Assembly (NCBI RefSeq): GCF_002563895.1
Contig: NZ_PDJB01000001.1
Location: forward strand, 4,261,501 to 4,325,500
Length of the DNA: 64,000 nucleotides
Direction: 5' to 3'
Source of the DNA: Pseudomonas lurida
Lineage (GTDB): Bacteria; Pseudomonadota; Gammaproteobacteria; Pseudomonadales; Pseudomonadaceae
The notes below the pieces were generated by a model, which was not told where the DNA came from, made no database searches, and worked only from the letters and a program-made list of their open reading frames with translations. The translations under genes were made by a program, and so were the position numbers. Position 1 is the stretch's first letter. Each line of letters starts with the position of its first letter. Positions 1-8,848 of the stretch are shown here, one piece after another.

Positions 1-3000
1 GAGTGCGCCAACTGGCAACACCTTGGGGTTAGGTTGTGCGTTGTAGGGGTAGATCCAGTTCGCACGGAAACGGTCATCGGTACCGTCAGTTATGCGGCCT
101 GTGTTCCAAGTACGTGTACGCGTGCTGGTGCCGGTAGTCGCGCCGATGTTTGCGAAGATGTCAGCGGTGATCAGCAGGTCCGCGCCCGAGGCCATAGTGC
201 TGTATTTATTGAGAACACTTGATCCTTCGACGGTCAGTTTGGTGCCACTCTGGATCAAAGAGCTGGCCGAATCTGTCGCCACCACACTCTTGGAGACTTC
301 ATGCGCAACGTAGTCGACGTTGTGATGATCACCACTGCAGTCGTAGCACGTTACGCTGAGGTAGCCCGACACGGCTTCGTCGACAGTGCTGAACACATCC
401 TTGCGGTTGATCACGCTGTCGCTGCGCACTAATACGTCGTTGGTGGCCTCGATATGGCTGGAGATGTTTTCCAACGACGCACTGCGCTCCACGCCGTCGC
501 GAGCCATTACGCTCAGGCCGCCCAAGCTGTAGATATCGGCGTAGTAATTGGTCAGGTTCTTGAGGCGCAGCGCCATGTCAGTGCCGCTGAAGATCAGGCC
601 GTGGTCGTTGCGTACAGCGTCAGCGTTCACATCAACCTTGCCGGCACCACCCAGGGTACCGGTGTTCGTGACGTTGGTAGCAGTCAGAGAGAACGCCCCG
701 CCGCTGGTGATACGCCCGGCATTGATCCACGTGTCGCCTTTACCGGTGAAACTCTGGCTGGCCGCAAGCTTGCCGGTGGATGCCTGGTTGAACTGGCCGA
801 CGTTGACGTTGAGCACATCAGCTTGAACGTCAGTGCTGTTGTCCCAGGTCGCGGCATCGACGGTCAGTGTGCCGGCAGTGGCAACGCTTCCGCCGATATT
901 GCTGAACTTCGCCAGATCGACCCCAAAAGTGCCGGTGCCGACATGGAGGATATTACCGTCGGTGTTCTTGAAACTGGACATGCGCAGGGACACGTCATGG
1001 TTGGCGGCTTCGATCATGCCGCTCTGGTTATCGAGCAACTGCGCGCTGGCCACGCTGGCGGTACCTTGCTGGCCAAGAGAACGCAGCTTGCCGTTCTGGT
1101 TGTTGATGGACGCGGCGTCGATCAGCATACCGCTGCTGCCTTCGACCAGGCCAGATTGGTTGCTCAACTCGCCAGTGAGGCCAAAATCGATGGCGTCGGA
1201 GGCCGCTCGGCCTTGGATGTTGTTGAGGTCGTGAGCACGAACCGTCAGCTTTTGCTTGGCCAGCAGGGCGCCGTCTTGGTTGTCGAGGGTGGCAGTGGTG
1301 ATCAGTGCATCGCCACTCAAGGCGGACACTTGGCCGCCGTTATTGATTACTGATTGTTGCGCACCCAAGTCGAGCGAATCGGCCTGGATCAGCCCCGCGT
1401 CGCCCACGACAGTTAACGACTTGCCGTTATCCAGCACCGTTGCCAGGGTGGTTTTAAGTTTGCCTGCAACGCTGGCTAAAACGCCGCCACGGTTATCGAC
1501 ACTCTTGGCATCGATATCGAGTTCGCCGGTCTGGGTGATGACACTGCCATCTTGGTTGTTCAGTCCCTCACTCAGAGTCGCGGTGATTCCGCTCTGACTG
1601 AGCAAGCTGCCGGTGGCGTTGTCCACCGCACCGACGTTGAGGGTTAGGCCCTGCTGGGTGCTGATGATGCCTTTGCCGGAGTTGATCAGTTGCTGGTGGG
1701 CCGTGAGGCCCATTGCATTGGCGGACGCGATGTAGCCGTCGAGGCTGTTGTCGATGATGTCGGCGGTCAGAGTGAGCTGGCCTTGACTGATCAGTTTGCC
1801 GCCTTGCTGATTGATGATTTTGGCGGTAGCGAGAATGTCGCCCTGGCTGGTGATCTGACCCTTAACGTTTTCGACGGTGGTGCCGTCCAGGGTCAGCGCA
1901 CCTTTGGCGGTGATTTTGCCGCTGCTATTGTCTAGGCTGGCCACGTCCAGGCCCAGAGTGTCCTGACTGCTGATGATGCCGCTGGTGTTCTTCACCGCTG
2001 TCGCTTTCAGCCTTTGCTCACCACCGCTGGCCAGGGTGCCGTTGTCGCGGTTATCGAGCGTACCTCCAAGGGTAGTTTTGGCCGTGCCCTGACTGGTCAG
2101 GGTCCCGCCGCGATTGTCGATGTCCTTAGCATTGAGCGTCAGACCTGTTTTGGCCGAGAGTGTGCCGGCACGGTTATCGAGGGTTTCAGTGGCAGTGACC
2201 TTGAGGTCGCGGCTGGCGATGACGCTCTGGCCACGGTTGTCGATGTTCTTGGCGGTGAGGCTCACATCACCGGTCTGATTGCGGCTGTTCTCCGGGGTGA
2301 CCCCGGCCTCGACCATGCCGAGGTTGTCGAGCTGACCGTCGCTGGTCAGCTTGACGCTGTCCTGAGCAGCGATGGAACGGCGGTTGGTCAGTGTGCCTTG
2401 GGTGGTTGCTTCGACTCGAGTACCGCCATAGATCGCACCTTGGGCATCGAGGCTCTGGGCGTTAATTACAACCGCTTCAGCCGCCGTGGCTTGCGCCAGG
2501 CTCAGGTGACCATTGGCATCCAGCTGCATATCGCCGCCACTGGCGAGCATCTTGCCGTCGAGTTTTACCCCAACACCGGCTTCGCTGCTCACCAATTTGA
2601 TCGCACCGGCGTACATACCGCCCAACGCCGAAGAGTCGATGGCCAGTTGAGGGGTGGTCGCTGGGTCAGCGGCACGTGCCGTTGTTTTCAGGGTCTTGGC
2701 GTCGACGTCATTGGCGCCGGCGATGATTGTCAGGTTCTTGGCCTGGATCTCGGCATTGATCTTGGCCGAGCGGGTGATGATCTCGAAGCGGTCAATATTG
2801 TTTGCGTTGAGTTGAGCGCCGTCGACGGAAACACTGCCTTGATCGACCTGATACCGACTGACCTGGCCGTTTTCAATCACCGCTTTACCAGTAGTAAGCG
2901 TCGCCTGCGGTGTGTTGATAAATCCGCAACCATTGCAGGTGATGCCATAGGGATTAGCGACGATCACATGTGCCGACTGCCCCGCAACTTCGGTAAACCC

Positions 3001-3420
3001 GCGTAACTGGCTCGGACTACCACCGTTCACCTCGTTGAGGATCACATTTGCGGCATTGCCCTTGAGGTTGGAGTTGCCGAGGATGATCCCGCCCAACTGC
3101 GTGGACTGGGTGCGGCTGGTGGCGTTGTTTAGGATCAGTCCCTGCTGGCCGACGTTGTAATCCTTGAACTGGTTGTGCGAAAGCCCGCTGCCATTGGGCG
3201 CTGCAATATTGACGATCGGTACGCCATTCGCCGCCTGGCCCAGGCTGGTGCCGGGCGCGCTGACCACGATGCCATCTGCCTGGGCCAGCAACGGCTGCCA
3301 GAACATGGCGTTGGCCAGTACCAGTGCCAACCCGCGCTTGGGTAGCCCGAGGAAGCTGGAGCGGGTTTTCAGGGCCGCAGAAGGTTGGTGCGCGAGGAAG
3401 GCGAACTGGCGAACGTCCAT
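1..3420 (-). CDS. fhaB: Filamentous haemagglutinin-like exoprotein (TpsA), 3' end outside window
   Basis: Large surface-exposed or secreted adhesin of a two-partner secretion system. The frame is open from the ATG at 3420 to the left edge of the window (1140 residues seen, no stop). The first ~45 residues form an extended signal peptide. The TPS domain follows (about residues 47-300), with the family's conserved asparagine motifs visible as NSNLKGNA and NPYGITCNGCGFINT; this domain binds the TpsB partner and starts beta-helix folding. After it come many degenerate repeats of the type LDNxxGxLxSxGxLxLxA, typical of the FhaB/HecA shaft. The start is only 33 nt downstream of the fhaC stop, so the two genes form an operon. 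The C-terminal part is not visible, so whether it ends in a CDI-type toxin cannot be told. Confidence 0.93.
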   Translation of the reverse strand, partial: MDVRQFAFLAHQPSAALKTRSSFLGLPKRGLALVLANAMFWQPLLAQADGIVVSAPGTSLGQAANGVPIVNIAAPNGSGLSHNQFKDYNVGQQGLILNNATSRTQSTQLGGIILGNSNLKGNAANVILNEVNGGSPSQLRGFTEVAGQSAHVIVANPYGITCNGCGFINTPQATLTTGKAVIENGQVSRYQVDQGSVSVDGAQLNANNIDRFEIITRSAKINAEIQAKNLTIIAGANDVDAKTLKTTARAADPATTPQLAIDSSALGGMYAGAIKLVSSEAGVGVKLDGKMLASGGDMQLDANGHLSLAQATAAEAVVINAQSLDAQGAIYGGTRVEATTQGTLTNRRSIAAQDSVKLTSDGQLDNLGMVEAGVTPENSRNQTGDVSLTAKNIDNRGQSVIASRDLKVTATETLDNRAGTLSAKTGLTLNAKDIDNRGGTLTSQGTAKTTLGGTLDNRDNGTLASGGEQRLKATAVKNTSGIISSQDTLGLDVASLDNSSGKITAKGALTLDGTTVENVKGQITSQGDILATAKIINQQGGKLISQGQLTLTADIIDNSLDGYIASANAMGLTAHQQLINSGKGIISTQQGLTLNVGAVDNATGSLLSQSGITATLSEGLNNQDGSVITQTGELDIDAKSVDNRGGVLASVAGKLKTTLATVLDNGKSLTVVGDAGLIQADSLDLGAQQSVINNGGQVSALSGDALITTATLDNQDGALLAKQKLTVRAHDLNNIQGRAASDAIDFGLTGELSNQSGLVEGSSGMLIDAASINNQNGKLRSLGQQGTASVASAQLLDNQSGMIEAANHDVSLRMSSFKNTDGNILHVGTGTFGVDLAKFSNIGGSVATAGTLTVDAATWDNSTDVQADVLNVNVGQFNQASTGKLAASQSFTGKGDTWINAGRITSGGAFSLTATNVTNTGTLGGAGKVDVNADAVRNDHGLIFSGTDMALRLKNLTNYYADIYSLGGLSVMARDGVERSASLENISSHIEATNDVLVRSDSVINRKDVFSTVDEAVSGYLSVTCYDCSGDHHNVDYVAHEVSKSVVATDSASSLIQSGTKLTVEGSSVLNKYSTMASGADLLITADIFANIGATTGTSTRTRTWNTGRITDGTDDRFRANWIYPYNAQPNPKVLPVGAL

Positions 3421-3453
3421 GTGATGTCTCGATGCCCAAAGGGCGGTAAAAAT

Positions 3454-5175
3454 TTAAAGGAAGAAATCCATACGGAAATAGATCGGCGCTTCACGTTCAG
3501 TGATCGGCCCCGGTCGTTCCAAAGAGTGTGCAAAGGTCACCGTGGCGGCGACGTTCTGGCCACGCGCAAACAGGTCGACCGAGTTGCTGCTCATACGCCC
3601 ATGCTGTTCGGCGTTGTAACGTCCGTGACTGATCACGCCTTGGTCGTAGCCGAGGCTGGTGCCGTACTCGCTGAACACTGGCTGCATCCACGCCCAGGTC
3701 ACCGGACGACTCCAGCGCAGGTCGTTGCGCCAATAGCCGCCGCTATCGCCAATCAGCGTCTGATCTTTGTAGCCGCGAATCGACGACTGCCCGCCCAGGC
3801 TCATTCGTTGTGGGCTGAACAATACGTCTTCGCTGCGCTGGCCGGTCATTAGGCTGCTGAAACTGAACGACTCCCCTAACAACTTGAACGGGTACAGGTA
3901 GCTAAGGGTCGCGGTGTATTTGCGGTAGCGCGCATCGGCCTGGCCGGGGCGTGGGTTGTGATTGGCCTGGGCGTCGAACGCACCGATGCCGTCCTGCATG
4001 CCCAGGTCGATGTTGAGGAACGAACCGCCCATACGTCGACCATGGTTGATGCCGAACTGGGCCTCGCTGAGGCGGTTGCTGCTCAGATCGAGCTTGCTGT
4101 CTTCGACGAAGTTGTTGGTACGTAGATACGCCAAGCCGGTGCTCAAAGAGGTTTTGCTCAGGGCGTCACGGTGAATAACCCGTTCCAGGCGTAACTGATG
4201 GTTCTGGCTATCGCCCGATTGCTTGAAATTGAAGTCGCTGGCTTGAGCAAGTGAGCGGTATTCGGTTTCGCTGTAGCTGTAATTGAGGTTCCACCAACCG
4301 AACGGCAGGCTGTAGTTGAGCATAGAGTTGCGCGAGGTTTTCTGGTGGTCACTGACCGCATCGTGGCCGCCACGCAGCGACAATTGATCGGCCAGACCGA
4401 GTGGATTATCCCAATCCAGGCTGACGCCCCACTGCTGCTCGCCAGTGGCGCGCTGGCCGCCGTTGTGGCGCGACAGGCCGACGCGCCACGGTTTCTGCGG
4501 GGTGTTTTTGACCAGCACTTCGCTGCCGCCCACTTCTCTGCCGGGCGCCAACTCCATCTGGGCCTGGTTCGAGGGCAGACGGTTCAGCTGATCTACCATT
4601 TGCTCGATTTCGCGCAGGTTAAGCAGGTCGCCCGGTTTGCCTGGGAAGCTCATGGCGAGTTGGCGGTCGGTGATGCCGCTGCCCTCCGCGCCCTTCATGC
4701 CTTCCAGACGGCCTTCCACCACTTGCACCTTGAGGTCGCCGCTGGCGAGGCTTTGTTGCGGCAGGTAGGCACGACTGGTGACGAGGCCTTTGGCGAGGTA
4801 GTGGTCGGTGATGACCTTGAGCAGATCATTGAGCTGAGGTACGCCCAGGCACTGGCCAATGTAAGGCTTGAGCAAGCTGTTGCGCTCGCCTTCGGAGAGG
4901 GCGTCAGCGCCGGTGAGTTCGATGGTTTTGATCAGGAAACAACGGGTGTCTGCCGGGGCTGTCGGTTTGGCGGAGGCAGCGGTTTTGCCGGGCAGATCCT
5001 TGAGTTCTTCGAGGCGGCGCTGCTGCTCTTCGAGCAGGCGATCCTGACGATCGCGGATCAGGTCGGTGACGCCCGGCGTGTTCTGCAAAGGAGCTGCGTG
5101 CCCCACTCCAACTGTGCTCAGGCAAAAAAAAGCGGACAGCAGGCAGAGCCTGGTCCGATGTACCGAACGCCACAT
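3454..5175 (-). CDS. fhaC: TpsB outer-membrane transporter, FhaC/ShlB/HecB family
   Basis: 573-aa Omp85-superfamily transporter that moves the neighbouring TpsA across the outer membrane. A signal peptide covers residues 1-28 (ending VGVGHA). A Gln/Glu/Arg-rich helix follows (about 35-60, RQDRLLEEQQRRLEELK), matching the N-terminal plug helix of FhaC. Two POTRA regions lie at about 75-230, and the rest is the 16-strand barrel with the family motif SIRGYKDQ (near 465) and a C-terminal aromatic residue cluster (MDFFL). Length is normal for the family. A purine-rich ribosome site (AGAGGG) precedes the ATG. It is the first gene of the operon with tpsA. Confidence 0.93.
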   Translation of the reverse strand: MWRSVHRTRLCLLSAFFCLSTVGVGHAAPLQNTPGVTDLIRDRQDRLLEEQQRRLEELKDLPGKTAASAKPTAPADTRCFLIKTIELTGADALSEGERNSLLKPYIGQCLGVPQLNDLLKVITDHYLAKGLVTSRAYLPQQSLASGDLKVQVVEGRLEGMKGAEGSGITDRQLAMSFPGKPGDLLNLREIEQMVDQLNRLPSNQAQMELAPGREVGGSEVLVKNTPQKPWRVGLSRHNGGQRATGEQQWGVSLDWDNPLGLADQLSLRGGHDAVSDHQKTSRNSMLNYSLPFGWWNLNYSYSETEYRSLAQASDFNFKQSGDSQNHQLRLERVIHRDALSKTSLSTGLAYLRTNNFVEDSKLDLSSNRLSEAQFGINHGRRMGGSFLNIDLGMQDGIGAFDAQANHNPRPGQADARYRKYTATLSYLYPFKLLGESFSFSSLMTGQRSEDVLFSPQRMSLGGQSSIRGYKDQTLIGDSGGYWRNDLRWSRPVTWAWMQPVFSEYGTSLGYDQGVISHGRYNAEQHGRMSSNSVDLFARGQNVAATVTFAHSLERPGPITEREAPIYFRMDFFL

Positions 5176-5209
5176 ATCTAGATCCCTCTACATGGCCCTG
5201 TGCCACTAT

Positions 5210-5239
5210 TTGGCGGCGATCTTATAGTGTCGATATAAT
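5210..5239 (+). promoter_or_regulatory. Putative sigma70 promoter facing the ICE remnant
   Basis: TTGGCG (5210-5215) and a consensus TATAAT (5234-5239) are separated by 18 bp. It lies just upstream of fhaC but points away from it. No good gene starts soon after it, so its transcript is unknown. Confidence 0.4.
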
Positions 5240-5244
5240 GGCGT

Positions 5245-5289
5245 CAATTAACTCCACATTTTTGTGTCAGGCCGCTTTAGAGTTAATTG
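5245..5289. repeat. Perfect 10-bp inverted repeat
   Basis: CAATTAACTC at 5245-5254 and its exact reverse complement GAGTTAATTG at 5280-5289, with 25 nt between them. It sits directly downstream of the rightward -10 element, so it could be an operator or a transcript hairpin. The function is inferred from position only. Confidence 0.4.
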
Positions 5290-5639
5290 GAGTATTCCAG
5301 ATCACGGGTTGGCCACTTGACGATGAGCGTTCGTGCGCCAAGTGGAGTACAGACTCAAGCACGGCGGGCATAAAACGCGTCCAACCTTTAGGAGCCAGGT
5401 CATTGATCACTCAAGTTGCAAGTGAGTTGGAATCGGGCCCGACACCTCAATTGATTCCAAACCTAACGGTTCAACACTCGGGGGTCACTGAATCGACTCG
5501 GCATGTCTAGAGGAATGCTTCTGAAGGCACACTGCCGGTTATGGTTGCACCTAAGTGTCAGCGGATCTGAAGAAGTGATCCCAGCCAGCGGTATGTCCAG
5601 CTCTGTTAGGATTGTGCTTGTAGGTCCTTGAGAAGCAAC

Positions 5640-5867
5640 ATGAACAAAGAATGGACTGAAGAAGAGATGCGCCTAGCGTTGTTCGGCAACACTGAAATAT
5701 CTGCGTCGGTGAGCACCGCCCGTGTGGAAGAAAATCCAGCCCTCCTCATCCCTTCAATAATTTACAAAGCGAAAAGCGATACTAAACGAACGACTTTTCA
5801 ATTCAATTCTACGATAAAGAAAAACCCTCTACCCCAATCCAGTTTTCCTACTGGCAGGGGTATTTCC
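5640..5867 (+). pseudogene. N-terminal fragment of a small ICE protein (tentative)
   Basis: An ATG at 5640 opens a frame beginning MNKEWTEEEMRLALFG, which looks like the conserved start of a small hypothetical protein carried by this ICE family, upstream of the RAQPRD gene. After about 45 residues the composition stops looking like a folded protein. The frame runs on to 5990, overlapping the next gene, so I take it as a truncated or frameshifted remnant. The family assignment is from memory of ICE gene order and is weak. Confidence 0.3.
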
Positions 5868-5901
5868 ATGCGAGACACTCAGAGAAATCTTCTGCGCATG
5901 G

Positions 5902-6237
5902 ATGCCGTCAATGCTCCCCCTCTGCTCCCTCAGGCTTCCAGCCTTTTTGATGTACTGCATGGCCTCATCAGGCTTCGCCTCTGCTGCTGACGACGAACAT
6001 CAACAACTATCCCTAATGCTTCGTCAGCTTGATTATTTAGGCCGCTTGGCTGCATCACCCGACACATTTTTGATCGATCCAAGTGCCCGGTATACATTCG
6101 ACTACCCTCGCTTTTCCGCTGACATCAATCTGATGCGCCAAGGCATCAACGAGTACCTGACGCCATCTCGCGCTCAACCTCGTAACCCGCCCAAGTTGAC
6201 CGGTCACTACACCCTGCCAAGCGCTTCTCAGCCATGA
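5902..6237 (+). CDS. ICE conjugation protein, RAQPRD family
   Basis: 111-aa small exported protein of integrative conjugative elements (TIGR01690-type). The diagnostic motif appears near the C-terminus as SRAQPRNP, with the last Asp of RAQPRD replaced by Asn. Residues 1-28 form a signal peptide ending GFASA. The start is uncertain: ATGs at 5902 or 5911 are in frame but lack a good ribosome site, while the ATG at 5868 has AGGGG upstream but lies in another frame, so the 5' end may be frameshifted. The stop overlaps the next start (ATGA). It is the first recognisable gene of the transfer operon. Confidence 0.8.
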   Translation: MPSMLPLCSLRLPAFLMYCMASSGFASAADDEHQQLSLMLRQLDYLGRLAASPDTFLIDPSARYTFDYPRFSADINLMRQGINEYLTPSRAQPRNPPKLTGHYTLPSASQP

Positions 6238-6473
6238 GCATGAGCCAACCGCAGCTCATCGCGTTTCGGGCTTTAGGTGGGTTCACACCACAGCAAAGCA
6301 CCACGCTTTTCATCGGTTTGGTCCTGGCCAGTGCCTTGGTCTTCGCTGCCTGGGCGCTCGGTAGCGGCTATCGCGGTTGGGCCACCGGCCAGATTTCACA
6401 GGCGAAGTTCGTAGGCCTGACGCTGAAGGTAACCCTAATCTACATCCTGCTCACGTTCCTGTTGCTGCACTGA
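6234..6473 (+). CDS. ICE membrane protein, TIGR03758 (PFL_4701-like) family
   Basis: 79-aa protein with two hydrophobic segments (about residues 23-45 and 60-78) separated by the polar loop GSGYRGWATGQISQAKF. Size, topology and place in the operon match the small inner-membrane ICE protein that follows the RAQPRD gene. It starts with ATGA overlap to the upstream gene. Its precise role in the conjugation channel is not known to me. Confidence 0.78.
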   Translation: MSMSQPQLIAFRALGGFTPQQSTTLFIGLVLASALVFAAWALGSGYRGWATGQISQAKFVGLTLKVTLIYILLTFLLLH

Positions 6474-6513
6474 TGCGGCACCAACGTTCATTCATCGCCA
6501 TTGGAGGCACAAC

Positions 6514-6876
6514 ATGTATATTCGCCCACTCTTCAAGAACCTCGTCCGCCGCTTTCCCCCCTACTTAATGATCTGCTCCGCTGTTCTATCGGCCGGTACT
6601 CACGCGGCGCTTCCTCAAATGGAGGCACCCAGCCGAGGTGAAGGTAACGGCATCATCCAAACCCTGCAGAACCACGGTTTCGACATCGTAGGCCTTATCG
6701 CCCTCGCCATCGCCGCCGCAGCCTTTTGCGGTGTTGCGTATCACGCCTATGGGTCCTACTCCGAAGTGCAGAGCGGCAAGAAAACCTGGGGGCAATTCGG
6801 GCTGACTTGCGGTGTAGGTGCCCTGCTTTTGGTGATCATCATCTGGCTGCTGACCAAAGGCACAGGCGTGCTGTGA
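6514..6876 (+). CDS. ICE membrane protein, TIGR03745 family (pilin-like)
   Basis: 120-aa protein with a long signal sequence (to about residue 32, ending THAA) and two transmembrane segments (about 55-75 and 95-115) flanking YGSYSEVQSGKKTWGQFG. This arrangement recalls TraA/VirB2-type pilin subunits, and the gene occupies the corresponding slot of the operon. The ribosome site GGAGG stands before ATG 6514. The pilin role is inferred from topology and position. Confidence 0.75.
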   Translation: MYIRPLFKNLVRRFPPYLMICSAVLSAGTHAALPQMEAPSRGEGNGIIQTLQNHGFDIVGLIALAIAAAAFCGVAYHAYGSYSEVQSGKKTWGQFGLTCGVGALLLVIIIWLLTKGTGVL

Positions 6877-6888
6877 GACGGGTGCTCA

Positions 6889-7293
6889 ATGAAAAGGGAT
6901 TTAGATCAGCAGTTACCTGACGGCACCTTGCGCTTCATACCCACGCGGCTTAACCGCCAGCCCATCATTGTCCTGGGCCTTACCGCTGACGAGATGTGGA
7001 TCACTGTCGCCGCGTCAGCAGTGCTGGGCACTGCGATCGGCGTTGCAGCAGCGGTGCTCTTCGAGAGCATCGCCTTAGGTCCCACGATGATGATGCTATG
7101 CATCGCCCTGGGTCTGCTAATCGGTGGAAAACTGCTGCGCCGTCACAAGCGCGGCAAACCCGAGACGTGGCTCTATAGGCACCTGCAGTGCTCCATCGCC
7201 AAGCGTTTCCCGTTACTCACTGCTTGGACTGGCGGTTCGGATATCGTGGTGCGCTCAGGCCTTTGGAGCACTCGCCGGAGCCGTCATCCATGA
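6889..7293 (+). CDS. ICE membrane protein, TIGR03750/DUF3487 family (VirB3/TraL-like)
   Basis: 134 aa. The sequence RFIPTRLNRQPIIVLGLTADE near the N-terminus is followed by two closely spaced hydrophobic segments (about 35-55 and 60-82), then a basic C-terminal part. This is the topology of TraL/VirB3 inner-membrane components. The stop overlaps the following ATG by 4 nt, so translation is probably coupled. Confidence 0.78.
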   Translation: MKRDLDQQLPDGTLRFIPTRLNRQPIIVLGLTADEMWITVAASAVLGTAIGVAAAVLFESIALGPTMMMLCIALGLLIGGKLLRRHKRGKPETWLYRHLQCSIAKRFPLLTAWTGGSDIVVRSGLWSTRRSRHP

Positions 7294-7961
7294 GCCGCTT
7301 CAAAAACGAGGTAGCTCGACTCGAAGCTCACGTGAAAACGCTGCGCGTCGGCTGCGGGTCACTTCTCGGCGTAGCTCTGCTGATGGGCGTTGGATGGTGG
7401 GACTCTCCGAGGGACCTAACTATTCACAACCCACCAGACCTACGATCAGGCAGCACGCGCAAATGGTGGGAAGTGCCACCCGAATCGGTCTACACCTTCG
7501 GCTTTTACATCTTCCAACAGCTCAACCGCTGGCCCACCGACGGGGAAAAAGACTACCCACGCGCCATCCATAAACTCAGTGCCTACCTGACACCGAGCTG
7601 CCAAGCCGAACTTGAAAGCGACTTTCAGAAGCGTCAAACGGCGAGCGAACTGCGCAACCGTACTCGTAGTGTATTCGAGCTCCCGGAACGGGGCTACGGA
7701 GATGACCCAGAGCTTCGTGTCAGGGTACAAAGCCGAGACCGATGGCTGGTTCACTTGGACCTGGCCACGGAGGAGTTCTACGGCTCGGAGCGCGTCAAGC
7801 AAGCCTTTGTCCGCTACCCCTTGAAGGTGGTGCGCCTGGACGTCGATCCAGAGAAAAACCCTTTTGGCCTGGCCCTGGACTGTTACGACTCCCCCCCGCA
7901 GCGCATCGCACCTCCCGTCCCGCCCACCAGCCGCTCCCCACACAAACAAGGAGGCCAGTAA
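7290..7961 (+). CDS. ICE protein, TIGR03746/DUF2895 family (VirB8/TraE-like)
   Basis: 223 aa, one transmembrane helix near residues 20-40 and a periplasmic domain, as in VirB8/TraE scaffolding proteins of type IV secretion. The start at 7290 is chosen because it overlaps the upstream stop (ATGA) and begins MSRFKNEVARLEAHVKTLR, the usual N-terminus; the frame itself is open further upstream. The stop overlaps the next start in the sequence TAATG. Confidence 0.8.
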   Translation: MSRFKNEVARLEAHVKTLRVGCGSLLGVALLMGVGWWDSPRDLTIHNPPDLRSGSTRKWWEVPPESVYTFGFYIFQQLNRWPTDGEKDYPRAIHKLSAYLTPSCQAELESDFQKRQTASELRNRTRSVFELPERGYGDDPELRVRVQSRDRWLVHLDLATEEFYGSERVKQAFVRYPLKVVRLDVDPEKNPFGLALDCYDSPPQRIAPPVPPTSRSPHKQGGQ

Positions 7962-8848
7962 TGCGCCGATTGCGTTATGCCCTGCCACTCGGACTGGCAT
8001 TCACAACCGCACAGGCTGTCGAGATCATGACCTGGGAGCGACTGCCTTTGCCTGTGCCTCTGCATATTGGCCAAGAGCGCGTCATCTTCATCGATCAGAA
8101 CGTCAGAGTCGGCGTACCCCGATCGCTTACTCACACCCTGCGCATTCAAAGCACCGGCGGCGTGCTGTACTTAAGGGCCAGCGCGCCTATCCCTCCCACG
8201 CGATTACAGCTGCAGGATGTGCACACAGGCGAAATCATCCTAGTGGATGTCGCTACTACAGAGGCCATCGATCAGCAGTTACTTGAGCCCGTAAAAATAG
8301 TCAAAGCTGCCCGCCCCCCGAAAAGCTACGGATCTGTCCACGAGCGGTCGGATACCGACGACGATCCATCCTCCCCCGGCACTGCACAGGCGAAGCCAGA
8401 GCACCATGAAACGCCGCTGCCGGTTGTGCTCATCCGCTACGCCGCACAGAGCCTTTACGCCCCCTTACGTACTGTAGAGCCGCTACAGGGTGTCATACAG
8501 GTCGGGCAACGCCGTGCCCTTGATCTAATTAACCTGATGCCGACTCAGCCGGTGAACGCCACCCTCCTTGGCGCCTGGCAACTGGAGAACTACTTCGTCA
8601 GCGCCATTAAGCTGAGCAACACGTCGACTCAGCCCTTAAACCTGGACCCTCGCGAGTTACAGGGCGATTTCATCAGCGCGGCGTTTCAGCACCAAACCCT
8701 CGGGGCAGCCGACCTTCCCACCGATACTACTGTCGCCTACCTGGTAACCCGAGGCAAAGGCTTAGCTGAAGCATTGCCACCTACGGTTAGCCAGGTCGAC
8801 GCCAGTATCAACCTCAAGCCATCCCAGGGAGGTGCTCATGCACAGTAA
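7961..8848 (+). CDS. ICE protein, TIGR03749 family (TraK/VirB9-like)
   Basis: 295-aa exported protein. Signal peptide of about 19 residues (ending TAQAVE), then a beta-rich region (VEIMTWERLPLPVPLHIGQERVI...), a Pro/Asp-rich linker near residues 120-150, and a second beta-rich domain. The position between the VirB8-like and VirB10-like genes supports a role in the outer-membrane core complex. Start chosen at 7961 after the ribosome site GGAGG; the frame is open upstream but overlaps the previous gene there. Confidence 0.8.
   Translation: MRRLRYALPLGLAFTTAQAVEIMTWERLPLPVPLHIGQERVIFIDQNVRVGVPRSLTHTLRIQSTGGVLYLRASAPIPPTRLQLQDVHTGEIILVDVATTEAIDQQLLEPVKIVKAARPPKSYGSVHERSDTDDDPSSPGTAQAKPEHHETPLPVVLIRYAAQSLYAPLRTVEPLQGVIQVGQRRALDLINLMPTQPVNATLLGAWQLENYFVSAIKLSNTSTQPLNLDPRELQGDFISAAFQHQTLGAADLPTDTTVAYLVTRGKGLAEALPPTVSQVDASINLKPSQGGAHAQ

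Larger units (their letters stand above)
5176..5639. other. Gene-poor interval between the fha operon and the ICE remnant
   Basis: No convincing gene is seen. A 90-codon frame beginning at 5238 would start inside a promoter -10 element and has no recognisable family. The stretch holds the fhaC upstream region, a sigma70-like promoter facing right, and inverted repeats. It is probably where the left end of the decayed ICE was joined to chromosomal DNA; no copy of the tRNA-Gly att sequence was found here. Confidence 0.5.

Noticed and set aside
454..3006. Long plus-strand open frames opposite the haemagglutinin (up to 330 codons)
   Set aside because: They are antisense shadows of a repetitive GC-rich gene; the minus frame has the signal peptide, TPS domain and repeats.
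4345..5181. 278-codon plus-strand frame opposite fhaC
   Set aside because: Antisense shadow; the minus frame encodes a complete TpsB.
5238..5510. 90-codon plus-strand frame upstream of the ICE genes
   Set aside because: Its ATG lies inside the -10 element of the promoter, there is no ribosome site, and the product resembles nothing known.
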